From an uncultured Kiritimatiellota bacterium (GTDB taxonomy: Bacteria; Verrucomicrobiota; Kiritimatiellia; RFP12; UBA1067), in the NCBI GenBank assembly GCA_934675625.1, contig CAKURH010000003.1:1-64000 (forward strand): 64,000 nt of DNA, given 5' to 3'. Shown piece by piece: positions 33,512 to 42,116 of the stretch. The first letter of the stretch is position 1; each line of letters starts with the position of its first letter. The translations under genes and the position numbers were made by a program. Under the pieces are notes generated by a model. It ran no database searches, was not told the origin of the DNA, and worked only from the letters and a program-made list of their open reading frames with translations.

Positions 33512-35537
33512 ACGTGATCCTCTCCCCATCTGCTTCAATGAATGGCACGCCCTCCTCCGGCATTCCGGCCTTCACGCCGAGCCCCTCAATCCACCAGCCA
33601 TAGGGCGCCAGGCGATGCCCGTCAATCGTCCGAGGCACATCGCCAAGGTTCACGAGGAAGCGCACGCCACCGTATGTCGCCACAACGGTTCCGTCGTCGG
33701 ACGGCGTGGCCGGATCAATGCCACGCGCGAACAGGGGTGATCTGTCGTGTACAAACTCCGTGACACGGCCACCAACAGTCCGTGAAAGCACACGGGACTG
33801 TAGGGCGTGCAACCAGGCATACCAGCGCCGAATACGCTTATCCTTCGTCAGCTCATCTGCCTTGTACGCCACGACAATGTTGTAGCCGAGCGCAAGAACC
33901 CACGCGAGGACACGCTCGTTCCTGGTGAAACCCGCGAGATCATGATGGTAGAAAAGGAGCTTGTCTCGGAAGAGGCGCTGGGCCACAGGTTCGAGAACCC
34001 ACGTGTCAGCGGGGAAACGCTTTTCCTTGTGCAGTTTCCGTCCGACCATGTCCTCAAGCGGAACAGTCCCCCAGGCGCAGCCGGTCAGTCCGAGTTCTGA
34101 ATCCGCCACCATGTCAAAGCCGTCCTCCGTGAAGAGCGGCATGTGGCGGCTGTCCTCCTCTACAATGGAAATCATACCCTCCTCATGCGCCGTGACGGAC
34201 GGGGAATGCGGGCTGAAGTCGCGAAACCACGGCAGGGAACCGCACTGATCCTGAAACAGGATGTCAGAGCCATAGGTCTCGCGCGCTTCACGCCGGGTGG
34301 CGCGGTTCGCCGCCTGCACGACCGGATGCCAGTACGTGATGTTGTAGCCCTTGTGCGGCCCGTACCTGAGCGTAATCGGGCTGCCGTCGCGCTTTCTGGC
34401 GATCGGCTCCATGCCGGCCTTCTTGAACACCTCCGACTTAAAGGGTTCGGAACCCCACCAGCATGGATTCGTGTACGGCATGAACAGTCCGCCACGGGCA
34501 TGGATGGCCGCCACCATGTTCTTGAAGTCGTCGGAGCTGCCAAACGTCTTCCGGGGCGGGAAGAAATCGGGATATGCGTTGTCGAAGCCATGCGGCATGT
34601 AGTCGTGGATATGGACGAGCGTCGGCATCGGCAAGTCCTCGGCAAGTGAGGTAATCCGCTTCGCGTCGGCAGCGAGGACGAGCAACAGCGGAGAGGCGGC
34701 AAGCTTGCGCAGAAACGCCGTCCCGTCACGCGGCGGCAGTTTCGACGACAGCGAACGGCCGAGGCCATTTTCCTTCAGGTACGCCGCGAGGGACGAATCG
34801 ACGGTTCCGCCCTCGACGATCCGCACCACTGGCGTCTCGACCGATTCGCCGGGCTTCAGCCAGTACGCCGATGCATGCGAATAGTATCCGCCACGGCTAT
34901 CGCCAGCCACAGTCGCCGATCCCGGAACGAACGGATGCGGATTCTTCCACGGCGCAAAATACCCGCGACGCTGGACGCCATAGACCTGGATGGACGCGCC
35001 GGATTTCGTCTCCAGCCGCGCCCAGTCCGCAAAGAGCGGCGGGTAGGGGACGGAGTAGTTGCACTTGGACGTGAAGAATTTCTCGTTGAGCGCCATGCCC
35101 GTCGTCTCGTTGCCGCGACCCGGGTAGACGAACCTCGCCACATCGGCTGGACGAAAGCGCAGGTTCGCAGGGAAGTGGAATTCCTCGACGATGCCCTCCT
35201 TCGCCGTCAAACGGGCTTTCATCGTCAAGGATCCGTCGCGCGGACGCACCGTCGTTACCGTGACATCCAAGACGGGAGACGACCATTTCGAGACAACCGT
35301 ATCGCCGCGTCGCGTCTCTGTGAATCGTCCGCCGATGCGGTCCTCCCGTTCGACCTGCGCCGCAGAAAGCCTATTCGTCTCGGCGAACTTCACGCGCCAC
35401 AGGCCGTGTTCGCCGGATTCAAGATAGGTCTTTCCATGGACATCACGGGCCACGATACGCCCCTTCTCGCACCGCACCTCGCCCTTGGCGACCAAAAGCG
35501 TGCAAGCAACCGCCGAAAACGCAAGCAAAGCTCTCAT
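33501..35537 (-). CDS. Secreted DUF6259-like TIM-barrel glycosidase candidate
   Basis: A 678-residue exported protein (signal MRALLAFSAVACTLLVAKG). The N-terminal 280 residues are beta-sandwich; from about residue 300 a TIM barrel follows with VHIHDYMPHGFDNAYPDF, a strand ending GGLFMPYTNPCWWG, SDILFQDQCGSLPW (candidate catalytic Asp in FQDQ) and MPLFTEDGFDM (candidate Glu in TEDG). This resembles the family called DUF6259, found with glycosidases in gut bacteria; I assign it from memory and moderately. GGGAGG stands before ATG 35537. It overlaps the esterase-GH78 fusion downstream by 11 bases and follows the metallophosphoesterase after about 30 bases, in one operon. Confidence 0.7.
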   Translation of the reverse strand: MRALLAFSAVACTLLVAKGEVRCEKGRIVARDVHGKTYLESGEHGLWRVKFAETNRLSAAQVEREDRIGGRFTETRRGDTVVSKWSSPVLDVTVTTVRPRDGSLTMKARLTAKEGIVEEFHFPANLRFRPADVARFVYPGRGNETTGMALNEKFFTSKCNYSVPYPPLFADWARLETKSGASIQVYGVQRRGYFAPWKNPHPFVPGSATVAGDSRGGYYSHASAYWLKPGESVETPVVRIVEGGTVDSSLAAYLKENGLGRSLSSKLPPRDGTAFLRKLAASPLLLVLAADAKRITSLAEDLPMPTLVHIHDYMPHGFDNAYPDFFPPRKTFGSSDDFKNMVAAIHARGGLFMPYTNPCWWGSEPFKSEVFKKAGMEPIARKRDGSPITLRYGPHKGYNITYWHPVVQAANRATRREARETYGSDILFQDQCGSLPWFRDFSPHSPSVTAHEEGMISIVEEDSRHMPLFTEDGFDMVADSELGLTGCAWGTVPLEDMVGRKLHKEKRFPADTWVLEPVAQRLFRDKLLFYHHDLAGFTRNERVLAWVLALGYNIVVAYKADELTKDKRIRRWYAWLHALQSRVLSRTVGGRVTEFVHDRSPLFARGIDPATPSDDGTVVATYGGVRFLVNLGDVPRTIDGHRLAPYGWWIEGLGVKAGMPEEGVPFIEADGERITYVR

Positions 35538-35568
35538 CCGCCCCTCCCAGCTTCCAGGCCTCATACCA

Positions 35569-37104
35569 TCACACCAACTTCATCCAGTTAGACGCGACAG
35601 AATGCCCCTCATTTCCCCAGCAATCCGCCGGCGTGACCACAAAACGCACACTTCGGTTGCGCGGTATCACGTCACCGAAGAACGCACAGGTGCAAGAGCC
35701 CTTCTCGCGAGACTCGGCCTGCATGCCATCCGGCGGGAAAACCCGGCTCTCGGCTGCCGTCCGCACCGTATCCGCATCGCGCACCTCGCAACGAACGCCA
35801 AAATCGTAGGCCCGTACCGGCGAACCGGCAAGCGTCGTGACGGGCGGGAACGAAACCACGACCTGCTCGCGCGGCGTCTTGTCGTCACTGTAGCCGTCCT
35901 TCGCCCGGCGATGTCCATCCTTCACGCGCTTGGCCGTCACCTTCGCGCCCGGCGCGAACTGGGGAGGCGTGGCCTTCGCAGCCTCGGCGCGGCGGCGGAA
36001 GTCGAACGTCGCCACGCCCTGCGGCGGAACCGTGCGCCCGCCGTAGAGAGGAATAATCCAGTCCGGTCCAAGCGACTGGTCGTGCGTCCACTCGCGCCGC
36101 TCGAATACGATGCGGTCTCCGTAGACCGACATCAGCATACCCTGCCGGACGCTGTGCACGTCCACCTTCGGCATCTCCTGCGGCGGCGTGCGGTTGAAGT
36201 CGGCGCAGTTGAAGCCGTTTTCCCTGCCCGGAACGGTGAACTCGTGCCCACGTGCACAGGAACATCCGACCGAGGTGAACTCACCCTGCCAAACGCACTT
36301 CTCGTCCGTCAGCGACTGGTGCTCGTGCCCCGTGAGCGCAAGGCAGTTGGGATAGCCGTTCAGGGCCTTGCGCGTCAGGCCCCTGTCAAAGGACTTGATC
36401 CACTTTTCGCCGCGCAGGAGCCACGTTGCGTATGTCGTGTCCTCCACATACTCGTGCTGGACGTAGAAGAACGGCCGATCCTTGGGGAGATCGAGCGTGG
36501 GCAGGAACTCCGGCAGCGGCGTACGCTCGTTTTTGAAGCCCTTGGCGTACTTATGGCCCTGCTCGTCGCCGAGGATGCTCATCCAGTTGCGCAGAATGAA
36601 CGTGTACCCCTTCACGGTCTTCGCGCAGATCGGCTTGTAGTCCTCGCCGAAGCAGCTCTGCCAAACCTCCTGCTTGCGCCAATGGAACGCTTCGGCCTTC
36701 GACTCGTCAAACGTCTTGTACCAGCTTCCGGCGAATGCGTCCTCGTCGTGGTTTCCGGTCACGAAAAGCTTCTCGATGCGTACGCCGTCCGAACGTCGGT
36801 CATCCGGGAAGACCTTCCGCCAGGTACGTGCCACCGACTCGAACTCGCACCTGCGGCTCGTGGTCGTGAGATCCCCGGCGATCAGCACGGCGTCGACCTT
36901 GCGGCTGTCGTAGAAGCGCAGCGCCTTCTCGAAGAAATTGGCGTTGTCGTCCCGCGTGATGTGGATGTCCGAAAGAACCCCCACGACCAGGTTGGGCCTT
37001 GCGCCCTTCGGCAAGGAGGCCAACGCCGTGTGCGCCGTCTTCGACATGGCAGACGGCACAAGCGCCGCCCCTGTCGCACCGAAAAGGAATTCGCGTCTGT
37101 TCAT
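35569..37104 (-). CDS. Tat-exported calcineurin-like metallophosphoesterase
   Basis: A 511-residue protein starting MNRREFLFGATGAALVP, a twin-arginine-type signal with RR followed by a hydrophobic stretch. The dinuclear metal motifs are in order: GVLSDIH, IAGDLTT, VTGNHDE, FYVQHEY and LTGHEHQ. That is the full calcineurin-like phosphoesterase set. The C-terminal 150 residues form an extra beta domain (VTAKRVKDGHRRAKDGYSD, VVVSFPPVTTLAGSPVRAYDF). The substrate is unknown; phosphodiesters or phosphorylated glycans are possible. It sits second in the operon after the lectin-like protein, with GAGAGGAA upstream of its ATG. Confidence 0.82.
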   Translation of the reverse strand: MNRREFLFGATGAALVPSAMSKTAHTALASLPKGARPNLVVGVLSDIHITRDDNANFFEKALRFYDSRKVDAVLIAGDLTTTSRRCEFESVARTWRKVFPDDRRSDGVRIEKLFVTGNHDEDAFAGSWYKTFDESKAEAFHWRKQEVWQSCFGEDYKPICAKTVKGYTFILRNWMSILGDEQGHKYAKGFKNERTPLPEFLPTLDLPKDRPFFYVQHEYVEDTTYATWLLRGEKWIKSFDRGLTRKALNGYPNCLALTGHEHQSLTDEKCVWQGEFTSVGCSCARGHEFTVPGRENGFNCADFNRTPPQEMPKVDVHSVRQGMLMSVYGDRIVFERREWTHDQSLGPDWIIPLYGGRTVPPQGVATFDFRRRAEAAKATPPQFAPGAKVTAKRVKDGHRRAKDGYSDDKTPREQVVVSFPPVTTLAGSPVRAYDFGVRCEVRDADTVRTAAESRVFPPDGMQAESREKGSCTCAFFGDVIPRNRSVRFVVTPADCWGNEGHSVASNWMKLV

Positions 37105-37129
37105 TTTTATTCCTCTCTTTTGTTCATGG

Positions 37130-39427
37130 TTAACGAATAATCAGGCAGAAGCCAATACCCAAAGTCACCGAACCAAGACCTTCCACCCAGTCGCAGTCCA
37201 AGGCCGTCCACGTGCCGCGCCGGAAGGTCTCCCCCGACACGGTCGCACTGCGGAAAAAGGCCGCTACCCCCGGTGCCACAGACAGTCTCGCTCCTCGTGA
37301 AAGTCTTGCACGCGTTCCGCTCGTGACCTTGTCGTTGCGGTCGATGCCGAAATCCACGGCATCGAGCGACAGGATGGAATCTGTCGGCAACGACAGCACA
37401 CCATCCGTCTCAATCCCGAACCGATCATCTGACGCATAGGCGACCTCAAGGCCATCGATCAAAACAGATGTCGTGCGGCCACCGGTGGCCGACGTGAACG
37501 CAAGGTAGGCCTTTTCGCTACCGCAGATTTCCGTAAGATCCACCCCCGTCCACATGCGGGTAAACACGACAGGCTCAACCTTGTCGTCCTGCTCCTGCTT
37601 GAGCGTAAGCGTCACAGTCTTTGCGACCGTATCGCTTTCAAGCGCAAAGTCAAAGATGCGCGTCAGCAGGATGTCCTTGCCGTTCGCATCCTTCTCCCCC
37701 GCATACGTGTTGAAGTAGATCATCGGGTCTGTGATGTAGCGGTTGTCCGGGCTCTTCCTGTCAAAGGCGTCCTCCCACCTGCCGTTTCGCCCGAAGCGGT
37801 ACTGCCCCATGTGATCTGCCATGCTGTAGTTGACGAAGCCGACAGCCAAGCTGTTCGTGATCGAGGCGGACGCATTTGTCGCCGAATAGTAGCCCAAGTC
37901 ACTGCTCACATTCCATTCGCCGCAAGCCGAGAAGCCGCGCGGATCGTTATGGAGGACGAGCGCAAAGCCCCATGCGCCCGAACCGGTCATCGCTGCCCGT
38001 CCGGAAACTTTCATCCGCCCGGCAATCGCAAGGGGACGCTTTCGCGCCGTCAGGGACACGCTGTTTCCAGCCGCACTCCCAACCCGTAAACCAAGCGTGC
38101 CATTCGCATTCTGCTGATAGGGAGATTCTGATGCGGTAGCGACAGAATCGCCATTGGCATTGAACCTATCATAATGCCAAAGTCCGTTCGCGGCATCTGA
38201 TGGCACCGAAACGGTATCCGGTAGGCTTGAAAACGCGATGTTACCGTCTGACACGCAGGTGCCGAAGTTCAATGCCTGATCGTGGGAATCGAGATTCACG
38301 AGAGACACGTCCGTCTGTGTCGCAGCGAAACGGACGGATTTCGCCAGACGATTGGTCGCAAACGTGGAATTCGACGAAACAAAAATCTCTGGTGATGCCG
38401 TCGTAACGACAAGCGACTTCAAGAATGTGTCATCCTGTCCGTCTTCGATTTTGAGATTTGAAACCGTGCCAACCGTCGTACGTCCGCCCGAATCCGTCGT
38501 AAACGCAAGGTACGCCGTGTTGCCTTCGCAGATCTCCGTCAGGTCCGTGTCCGTCAGCGTACGCGTAAAGACGACATCCGCGCCGTCCTGTTCCTGTGTG
38601 AGCGTCAGCGTCACCGTCTTCGCGGACGTGTCGCTCACAAGCGCGAAATCAAACACCCGCGTAGAGGCGACCTCGGGCGTCACCGTCGTGTCAGCCGTGT
38701 TGAAGTAGATCATCGGATCCGTCGTCGCCGTCTCCGTCCAACTGCCGTTTCGTCCAATCCTGTAGCGGCCAAAATAGCCCTGCTGGTGGAAATTGACGAA
38801 GCCAACGGCAAAGCTCTTCAGGATTGGATCGGTCGTCTGGGCATAGCAAAGTCCCTCGTTGCCGGCTTGCGCCCCCTTCGCCTCGTAGCCACGCGGATCG
38901 TTGTGAAGGACAATCGCAAGACCCCAAGCACCGGCGCCGGACAGCGTTACGCGCCCGGAGATCGACATCTTGCCATCGAGCCGCACCGGCACCTTGCGAG
39001 ACGTGACCGTCGAGCTCCAACTGGCATTGGTGCCGACGGCAAGCGCCCCTCCGCCAAGATCAAAAGGATCGCCCGTCTCGGTTCTGATTGACTGGGTCTC
39101 GTTCCCGACCTTAATTGCAGTCTCGGCCCGATAATACCAGTCTTCAGGCACCTCCCTCGCACACATAAGCTCCAGAGAACCGGCCTCGTAGACAAGGTCA
39201 AGGTCTCTCGCCGCAGTCCTCGTCAGCGCAAGCCGCCCCTCGCCACGCTTGTGGACGGTCTCGCCCGCAAGTGAAGCAAAGTCCGAGGCCGTCGGCCTTG
39301 CACACGCTTCGGCAGGGACATTCACGACCCACGTGCCGTCCTCCTTCTCCACGATTTGCGCAAACAGAAGCAGACACGGAAAAAGAGCCGTGACCAGGCT
39401 GACGACCGCCTTTTTACTGTTGAACAT
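37130..39427 (-). CDS. Secreted protein with two L-type-lectin-like domains and C-terminal IIR tail
   Basis: A 765-residue exported protein (signal KAVVSLVTALFPCLLLFAQ). It contains two homologous beta-sandwich units, about residues 120-340 and 440-680. Each has the legume/L-type lectin pattern: GAWGLAIVLHNDPRGY or GAWGFALVLHNDPRGF, then AVGFVNF or AVGFVNY, then DPMIYFNT and VTLTLxQEQD. The repeat units are about 50% alike by eye. It probably binds glycans. It ends LGIGFCLIIR, sharing the hydrophobic-IIR terminus with the beta-helix protein at 10626. ATG 39427 is preferred over GTG 39433 because AAGAGGTG is at better distance. It heads the operon driven from 39484. Confidence 0.72.
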   Translation of the reverse strand: MFNSKKAVVSLVTALFPCLLLFAQIVEKEDGTWVVNVPAEACARPTASDFASLAGETVHKRGEGRLALTRTAARDLDLVYEAGSLELMCAREVPEDWYYRAETAIKVGNETQSIRTETGDPFDLGGGALAVGTNASWSSTVTSRKVPVRLDGKMSISGRVTLSGAGAWGLAIVLHNDPRGYEAKGAQAGNEGLCYAQTTDPILKSFAVGFVNFHQQGYFGRYRIGRNGSWTETATTDPMIYFNTADTTVTPEVASTRVFDFALVSDTSAKTVTLTLTQEQDGADVVFTRTLTDTDLTEICEGNTAYLAFTTDSGGRTTVGTVSNLKIEDGQDDTFLKSLVVTTASPEIFVSSNSTFATNRLAKSVRFAATQTDVSLVNLDSHDQALNFGTCVSDGNIAFSSLPDTVSVPSDAANGLWHYDRFNANGDSVATASESPYQQNANGTLGLRVGSAAGNSVSLTARKRPLAIAGRMKVSGRAAMTGSGAWGFALVLHNDPRGFSACGEWNVSSDLGYYSATNASASITNSLAVGFVNYSMADHMGQYRFGRNGRWEDAFDRKSPDNRYITDPMIYFNTYAGEKDANGKDILLTRIFDFALESDTVAKTVTLTLKQEQDDKVEPVVFTRMWTGVDLTEICGSEKAYLAFTSATGGRTTSVLIDGLEVAYASDDRFGIETDGVLSLPTDSILSLDAVDFGIDRNDKVTSGTRARLSRGARLSVAPGVAAFFRSATVSGETFRRGTWTALDCDWVEGLGSVTLGIGFCLIIR

Positions 39428-39445
39428 ACACACCTCTTATGGTTT

Positions 39446-39540
39446 GAACAATTATTGGACAGTGCCTCTTCAAAGGCATTTGAATTATACCAAATTCGGT
39501 CACGCAACAGAGAACAATCTATCCGCTAAAAGGCGAACAA
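39446..39540 (-). promoter_or_regulatory. possible binding sites for the AraC-type regulator
   Basis: TTGTTC read leftward occurs three times, at 39540-39535, 39517-39512 and 39451-39446. The first two are 23 bases apart and upstream of the -10, like direct half-sites of AraC/XylR activators. The motif is short, so chance is possible. Confidence 0.3.
39484..39489 (-). promoter_or_regulatory. extended -10 promoter of the lectin-GH78 operon
   Basis: TGG-TATAAT read leftward, predicted start near 39477, 50 bases before the ATG. There is no good -35, consistent with an activated promoter. Confidence 0.65.
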
Positions 39541-39560
39541 ATCGTCCGATACGCCGAATC

Positions 39561-40754
39561 CTATCGACACGCCGAACGCGACTTTTCGCGCCACTGCGTG
39601 AGCGTGTGTCCCGTTGCCGCCTTGAACACGCGGCGCAAGTCGACCAGAGACGAAAAGCCGCAGTAGTCGGGCAGGGACGCCAGGTCATGGCCACCGCCCC
39701 GAATCAGTTCCTTCACCCGCGCAATGCGCTGACTGCGAATCTCATCCAGAATCGTATGGCCCAGGCACGCGCGAAAACGCTGATAGCCGTAAGAACGCCG
39801 ACAGCCCATGACCGCGATGACATCCTCCGACGTGATGCGGTCGGTCGCGTGTCGGCGGATGAACTCCAGCGCCCGCATGACGCGCCCGTCACAGACGGGC
39901 AGCCGCTGCGTCGACGCACGGCGCACGACCTGCGCAACGCCAAAAGTCACAGCCTGTCCCCGGACGTCCTCGCCCGACAACAGCCGATCTAGCGTCTGCG
40001 CGGACAGGTAGCCGCACGACTCGAAGTCCTGTTCGACGCTCGTCAGCGTCGGGTCGACGCTTTCGCAGATGTCGCGCCGGTTGTCCACACCCACGAGCGC
40101 GATCTCCTCCGGGATGCCGATGCCCTCCGCCAGGCAGATGCTGCGGACGCACTCGGACACCACGTCGTTCGCGGCGAACACGCCGCAGGGTTTCGGCAGA
40201 GCCGTCAGCCATGTCCGCAAGGCGCGCATCTGCCGTGCCGCCGTCGTCGCCGGGACGGAAAACCGGCTGAACGTCGCGCCGTGGGCTCGCGCCCGCCGCG
40301 CAAACACGTCGCCGCGCCCCATGCTCCACGCGCGGCGCGGGTCGGCGACGAACGGCACATAGGCGAAATGGCCAAGACCCTGCCGGACAAGCTCGTCGAA
40401 CGCCGCGCCCGCCACGGCTTCCGCATCGCTCGACACGTACGCGCTTGGCGCCTGGCCTGCGCCAACCGCGTCCGGCGAGCTGTCGCAGAACACGACCGGG
40501 ACCCCGTTCAGCCCGGGAACTTCGGACAGCGTCTCGGCCGAAAGCCCCGCATCCGCCAGAAGCCCGACCGGACGCCACAGGTCAACGAGCCCGTCCAGGA
40601 TGTCCCGGTAGTCGATGCGGAGCAGCGTCCAGCCCGCCATGTCGGCATAGCGCCGAATGCCCTTCACAAGGCGCACAGACGACTCGTCCACCGCAATTCT
40701 CAAGACCAGCACGCACGGACGCGCGGCAGCCACGACAGAGGGGCGTTTGACCAT
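39561..40754 (-). CDS. AraC-type activator with LacI-like sugar-binding domain (XylR-like)
   Basis: A 397-residue regulator. Residues about 12-280 form a LacI-type sensor (VLVLRIAVDESSVRLVKGIRRYADMAGW, GVFAANDVVSECVRSICLAEG, IPEEIALVGVDN) and residues about 295-395 two AraC helix-turn-helix motifs (ALEFIRRHATDRITSEDVIAVMGCRRSYGYQRFR, and SLPDYCGFSSLVDLRRVFKAATGHTLTQWR). This is the layout of E. coli XylR, which activates pentose genes when sugar binds. Its stop lies about 70 bases before the promoter of the lectin-phosphoesterase-DUF6259-GH78 operon, so it is the likely regulator of that operon. GGAAGGAGT precedes its ATG, and it follows miaB closely. Confidence 0.88.
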   Translation of the reverse strand: MVKRPSVVAAARPCVLVLRIAVDESSVRLVKGIRRYADMAGWTLLRIDYRDILDGLVDLWRPVGLLADAGLSAETLSEVPGLNGVPVVFCDSSPDAVGAGQAPSAYVSSDAEAVAGAAFDELVRQGLGHFAYVPFVADPRRAWSMGRGDVFARRARAHGATFSRFSVPATTAARQMRALRTWLTALPKPCGVFAANDVVSECVRSICLAEGIGIPEEIALVGVDNRRDICESVDPTLTSVEQDFESCGYLSAQTLDRLLSGEDVRGQAVTFGVAQVVRRASTQRLPVCDGRVMRALEFIRRHATDRITSEDVIAVMGCRRSYGYQRFRACLGHTILDEIRSQRIARVKELIRGGGHDLASLPDYCGFSSLVDLRRVFKAATGHTLTQWREKSRSACR

Positions 40755-40778
40755 ATGCCGACTCCTTCCGCAGCCTCT

Positions 40779-42116
40779 TCAGACCGGGACGCCAATCAGA
40801 ATCTGCGGATGCGCTTCGGTGATGCGGATGCGGACGAGCGAGCCGATGGCCGGCGTCTGCCGCGCACAGGCCGGATCTCCGGCCGGCTCCCAGACGACGA
40901 TGCGGTTGCCCGAATCGCGTCCCGACAGGCGCGCCCGGTTGCGCTTCGACGGCCCTTCGACCATGACCTCGCGCACCGTGCCGACAAGCGCGTCGTTGCG
41001 CCGCTGGCCGCGCACCTCCTGGTCGGCGAGGAGCACCTGGTCGCGGCGCTCCTTCTCCGCCGTCGGCACGTCGTCCGGCAGCGCCGCGCTGCGTGTCCCC
41101 GGTCGCGGCGAGTACTTGAAGACGAAGGCGTTGTCGAAGCCGGCCTCATCCATCAGCGACCGCGTCGCCTCGAAGTCCGCCGCCGTCTCGCCCGGATAGC
41201 CGACAATCACGTCCGTCGTCACCGCAAATTCGGGGTCGAACGCGCGGAGCTTGCGCACCGCGTCGAGATATTCCGCACGCGTGTAGTGCCGTCCCATCTC
41301 CTTCAGGATGCGGTCGGAGCCAGACTGCACCGGCAGGTGCAGATGGCGACAGACCTTCGGGCAGTCCCGGTAGGCGGCCAGCAGCTCGTCTGTGCACCCC
41401 TTCGGATGCGCCGAGGTGAAGCGGATGCGTTCCAGTCCGTCGATTTCCTGCAACGCGCGCAGGAGGCGCGGAAACGCCTCGCCTTCGTCCGTCTCCCACG
41501 CCTTGTTGCGGATGCCGTAGCGGAGGACGCTCTGCCCGAGGAGGCAGACCTCCTTCACGCCACGCGCGGCGAGGCTCTTCACCTCGGCGATGACTTCCTT
41601 CGCGGGCCGCGAATACTCATGGCCGCGCACATCCGGCACGATACAGTAACTGCAGCGGTTGTCGCAGCCCAGCAGCACCGTCACGTAACTCTGCACGGCG
41701 GCGAACGTCCCGGCGCGGCGCGTGTCGGGATGGGCGTCCAGCCCCTGCGGCACCTCGTCGTCGCCCAGCTCCAGCGTCGGATAGCGCGCGTCCGCCACGA
41801 TCTTCGGAATGAGGCCGAAGCGACGCGGCCCGACGGCGAAGTGCAGTTTCGGCAGACGTTTGAAGACGTCCGCCCCCATCCGCTTGACGGCACAGCCCAT
41901 CATCCCGACAATCTTGCCCGCCGCGAGCAGGTTCCCGGCCTTGCCGACGGCCTTCTCCTCGGCCTTCTGGCGGACGGTGCAGCTGTTGATGAGAACGAGG
42001 TCGGCCGCGTCTTCCGTCGCGACCTCCTCATGGCCCGCCGCGACGAGCAGCGCCGCGACCGCCTCCGAGTCGCGCACGTTCATCTGACAGCCGTAGGTAT
42101 GGATGAGGAACTTCAT
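40779..42116 (-). CDS. miaB: tRNA-2-methylthio-N6-dimethylallyladenosine synthase
   Basis: A 445-residue radical SAM methylthiotransferase that adds a methylthio group to i6A37 of tRNAs. The N-terminal cluster cysteines are in HTYGCQMN, INSCTV and MMGCAV, and the radical SAM motif is CDNRCSYC. SVLRYG and HLPVQSGSDRIL are further family marks. The C-terminal TRAM domain (VGTVREVMVEGPSKRN) binds RNA. The first codon overlaps the stop of the ABC-F gene (ATGA), so translation is coupled; an AraC-type regulator follows. Confidence 0.93.
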   Translation of the reverse strand: MKFLIHTYGCQMNVRDSEAVAALLVAAGHEEVATEDAADLVLINSCTVRQKAEEKAVGKAGNLLAAGKIVGMMGCAVKRMGADVFKRLPKLHFAVGPRRFGLIPKIVADARYPTLELGDDEVPQGLDAHPDTRRAGTFAAVQSYVTVLLGCDNRCSYCIVPDVRGHEYSRPAKEVIAEVKSLAARGVKEVCLLGQSVLRYGIRNKAWETDEGEAFPRLLRALQEIDGLERIRFTSAHPKGCTDELLAAYRDCPKVCRHLHLPVQSGSDRILKEMGRHYTRAEYLDAVRKLRAFDPEFAVTTDVIVGYPGETAADFEATRSLMDEAGFDNAFVFKYSPRPGTRSAALPDDVPTAEKERRDQVLLADQEVRGQRRNDALVGTVREVMVEGPSKRNRARLSGRDSGNRIVVWEPAGDPACARQTPAIGSLVRIRITEAHPQILIGVPV

